Assembly (NCBI GenBank): GCA_937915725.1
Contig: CALGGV010000313.1
Span: 1 to 7,699 of the forward strand
DNA length: 7,699 nucleotides
Direction of reading: 5' to 3'
Source of the DNA: an uncultured Selenomonadales bacterium
Lineage (GTDB): Bacteria; Bacillota; Negativicutes; Selenomonadales; Selenomonadaceae
Position numbers and translations under genes: made by a program
Part shown: positions 6,761 to 7,699 of the stretch, piece by piece
Layout of the letters: the number at the start of each line of letters is the position of its first letter
Position numbering within the stretch: the first letter of the stretch is position 1
The notes under the pieces: model-generated
Database searches by the model: none
Told to the model about the DNA's origin: nothing
The model's input: the letters and a program-made list of their open reading frames with translations, nothing else

Positions 6761-6761
6761 A

Positions 6762-7025
6762 ATGGAGAAATTTAATTGCGATTGTTGCGGTTTATGTTGC
6801 AGGCACATTAACCGAAATAAACTTTCAAAAAATCTTGACAGAGGCGACGGCGTGTGCAAATTTTTGGACACTTCAATTAATCTTTGTACGATTTATGATA
6901 ATCGCCCGGATTTTTGCAACGTCGAAAAAGGATATAAAAAATATTTCGCCGAATTTTACAGCGAAGAAGAATATTTGCGCTTGAATTATTTGTCTTGTGA
7001 AAAATTGAAGAAACTAGGGAGTTAG
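6762..7025 (+). CDS. Small YkgJ-like CxxCxxCC metal-binding protein
   Basis: An 87-residue protein rich in cysteine. FNCDCCGLCCRH (5-16) carries the CxxCxxCC cluster, followed by GDGVCKFLD, LCTIYDNRPDFC and a late cysteine in LSCEKL. This order matches the YkgJ/UPF0153 group, described as zinc- or iron-chelating and without a defined reaction. It is cytoplasmic, with no signal peptide. Start: ATG 7 nt after AAGAGG, a site formed by the heptad repeat. It follows the AAA gene by 15 nt and is probably co-transcribed, which hints at a functional link but does not prove one. It ends in LGS-stop inside another TAGGG-type tract, so its C-terminus may also have been set by a repeat. Confidence 0.8.
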   Translation: MEKFNCDCCGLCCRHINRNKLSKNLDRGDGVCKFLDTSINLCTIYDNRPDFCNVEKGYKKYFAEFYSEEEYLRLNYLSCEKLKKLGS

Positions 7026-7030
7026 GGGCT
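7014..7030 (+). repeat. Short TAGGG-type direct repeat at the YkgJ-like gene end
   Basis: TAGGGAGT (7015-7022) is followed by TAGGGGCT (7023-7030), two units 8 nt apart. The TAG of the second unit is the stop codon of the YkgJ-like gene. TTAGGGGCT matches 1393-1401 exactly. Confidence 0.45.
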
Positions 7031-7036
7031 GTTGAA

Positions 7037-7080
7037 AAAAGCCGCAAAAAATCAATTCTAACGAGGCTTTTCTTTTGTTT
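7037..7080 (+). terminator. Probable terminator of the AAA/YkgJ-like unit
   Basis: AAAAGCC (7037-7043) and GGCTTTT (7065-7071) form a 7-bp stem around a 21-nt loop, followed by CTTTTGTTT. The loop is long and only three pairs are G-C, so termination may be partial. The remaining 170 bases up to the DJ-1-like gene show no convincing promoter and no gene I can support; the ribosome site GAAAGGAG (7238-7245) lies 8 nt before its ATG. Confidence 0.55.
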
Positions 7081-7253
7081 TAATATAAAAGTACCAATGA
7101 ACTTAGAAAGGGCGATTCTCGTGGCTTTCAAGCGCATTTATGAGCTTATTTTTATATCTGCATTAAATTTTATTCACTACAAAATTATTTTTTCAACATG
7201 CTTTATGGATAAAAGCCCTATAACCCTAAAAAAGACTGAAAGGAGTTTTAAAA

Positions 7254-7622
7254 ATGAAAGTTGCAATTTTATTGGCGAATGGATTTGAAGAGGCGGAGGC
7301 ACTTGTTACGATTGACATTTTGCGTCGCGCAGGAATTGAAATTGATTCATTTTCACTGGCAGAAGATTTTGTTACCAGCAGCAGAAAAATTACGGTTAAA
7401 GCTGACAAAATTTTGGGCGAAAACAACCTTGAAAATTATGATATGGTAATTTTGCCGGGCGGGCAACCTGGCTCCACCACACTTTCAAAAGATGCGCGCG
7501 TTTTAAATATCGTCAAAAGTTTTATTAACGATAAGAAAAAGTTTGTGGCGGCGATTTGCGCGGCTCCAATGGTTTTAAAATCTGCCGGTGTAAGTGCGGG
7601 CAAAAGTGCGACACGTTCATAA
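7254..7622 (+). pseudogene. C-terminally truncated DJ-1/PfpI-family protein
   Basis: A 122-residue reading frame that follows the DJ-1 subfamily closely from its start. It has MKVAILLANGFEEAEA with the conserved acid E15 (equivalent to DJ-1 E18), ILRRAGIEID, ITVKAD, YDMVILPGG (62-70), and the nucleophile elbow AAICAAP with C102. DJ-1/YajL-like proteins are about 180-190 residues and act as small-molecule or protein deglycase/glyoxalase-type or stress proteins. Homology stops at GKSAT (116-120), where a family member would go on with the histidine loop and the last helices. Here two residues and TAA follow. About 60 residues, including the active-site histidine, are missing, so the protein is unlikely to fold normally. 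The ribosome site and start are intact. A deletion joining to foreign sequence is likelier than a simple frameshift, because none of the three downstream frames (7606-7673) resembles the missing part. Confidence 0.7.
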
Positions 7623-7673
7623 TTGAAAAGATTATGCACAAGAGAGAAAGAGAATTGAAAGGAGTCTCTGAAA

Positions 7674-7699
7674 ATGACTTGTAGAACTAATATTCCGAT
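7674..7699 (+). CDS. Start of an unidentified gene, cut by the window edge
   Basis: ATG at 7674-7676 is preceded by an excellent AAAGGAG (7658-7664) with a 9-nt gap. Only eight codons are visible (MTCRTNIP), too few to assign a family. It begins 51 nt after the truncated DJ-1-like gene and may be expressed from the same mRNA. Confidence 0.55.

Noticed and set aside
7097..7288. 63-residue plus-strand reading frame in the gap before the DJ-1-like gene
   Set aside because: No ribosome site before its ATG, it overlaps the DJ-1-like start in another frame, and its composition looks like translated AT-rich noncoding DNA.

Overview
This 7.7-kb window is AT-rich bacterial DNA, densely coded, with strong AAAGGAG-type ribosome sites. 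The proteins it encodes (an XpaC/TM2 protein, a NiaP-like transporter, HisJ-like PHP and YkgJ-like proteins) fit a low-GC Firmicute, possibly of the Negativicutes. That assignment is an impression from codon style and gene families; no rRNA or marker gene is present to test it.

Layout. Positions 1-347 hold four tandem copies of an 87-bp, very AT-rich unit. Copies are almost identical except for an 8-nt block that changes between them. A bidirectional hairpin terminator (358-391) separates the array from a minus-strand run of four genes. Read in transcription order these are ribulose-phosphate 3-epimerase (rpe, with a natural seven-histidine tail), a glycosyltransferase-like protein with a C-terminal TPR, a PHP-family histidinol-phosphatase-like hydrolase, and an XpaC-like membrane protein fused to a TM2 domain. 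Gaps of 3, 20 and 46 bp suggest co-transcription, with rpe and the glycosyltransferase probably translationally coupled. Upstream, on the same strand, lies a NiaP-like major facilitator transporter (4369-5730).

A compact divergent promoter region (5731-5831) separates the transporter from a plus-strand pair: a stand-alone classical AAA ATPase and a small YkgJ-like CxxCxxCC protein. The two overlapping promoters share an imperfect palindrome, a plausible common operator. A weak terminator follows, then a DJ-1/PfpI-family gene that has lost roughly its last third, and the first codons of another gene at the right edge.

G-rich short repeats with a roughly 7-nt period recur at three gene ends (1396-1430, 6732-6760, 7014-7030). 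In each case they provide the stop codon, and at 6732-6760 also the ribosome site of the next gene. The most unusual items are the 87-bp array with its localised variable block, these stop-codon repeats, the polyhistidine tail on rpe, and the decapitated DJ-1 gene. I see no clear defence, CRISPR or mobile-element system.
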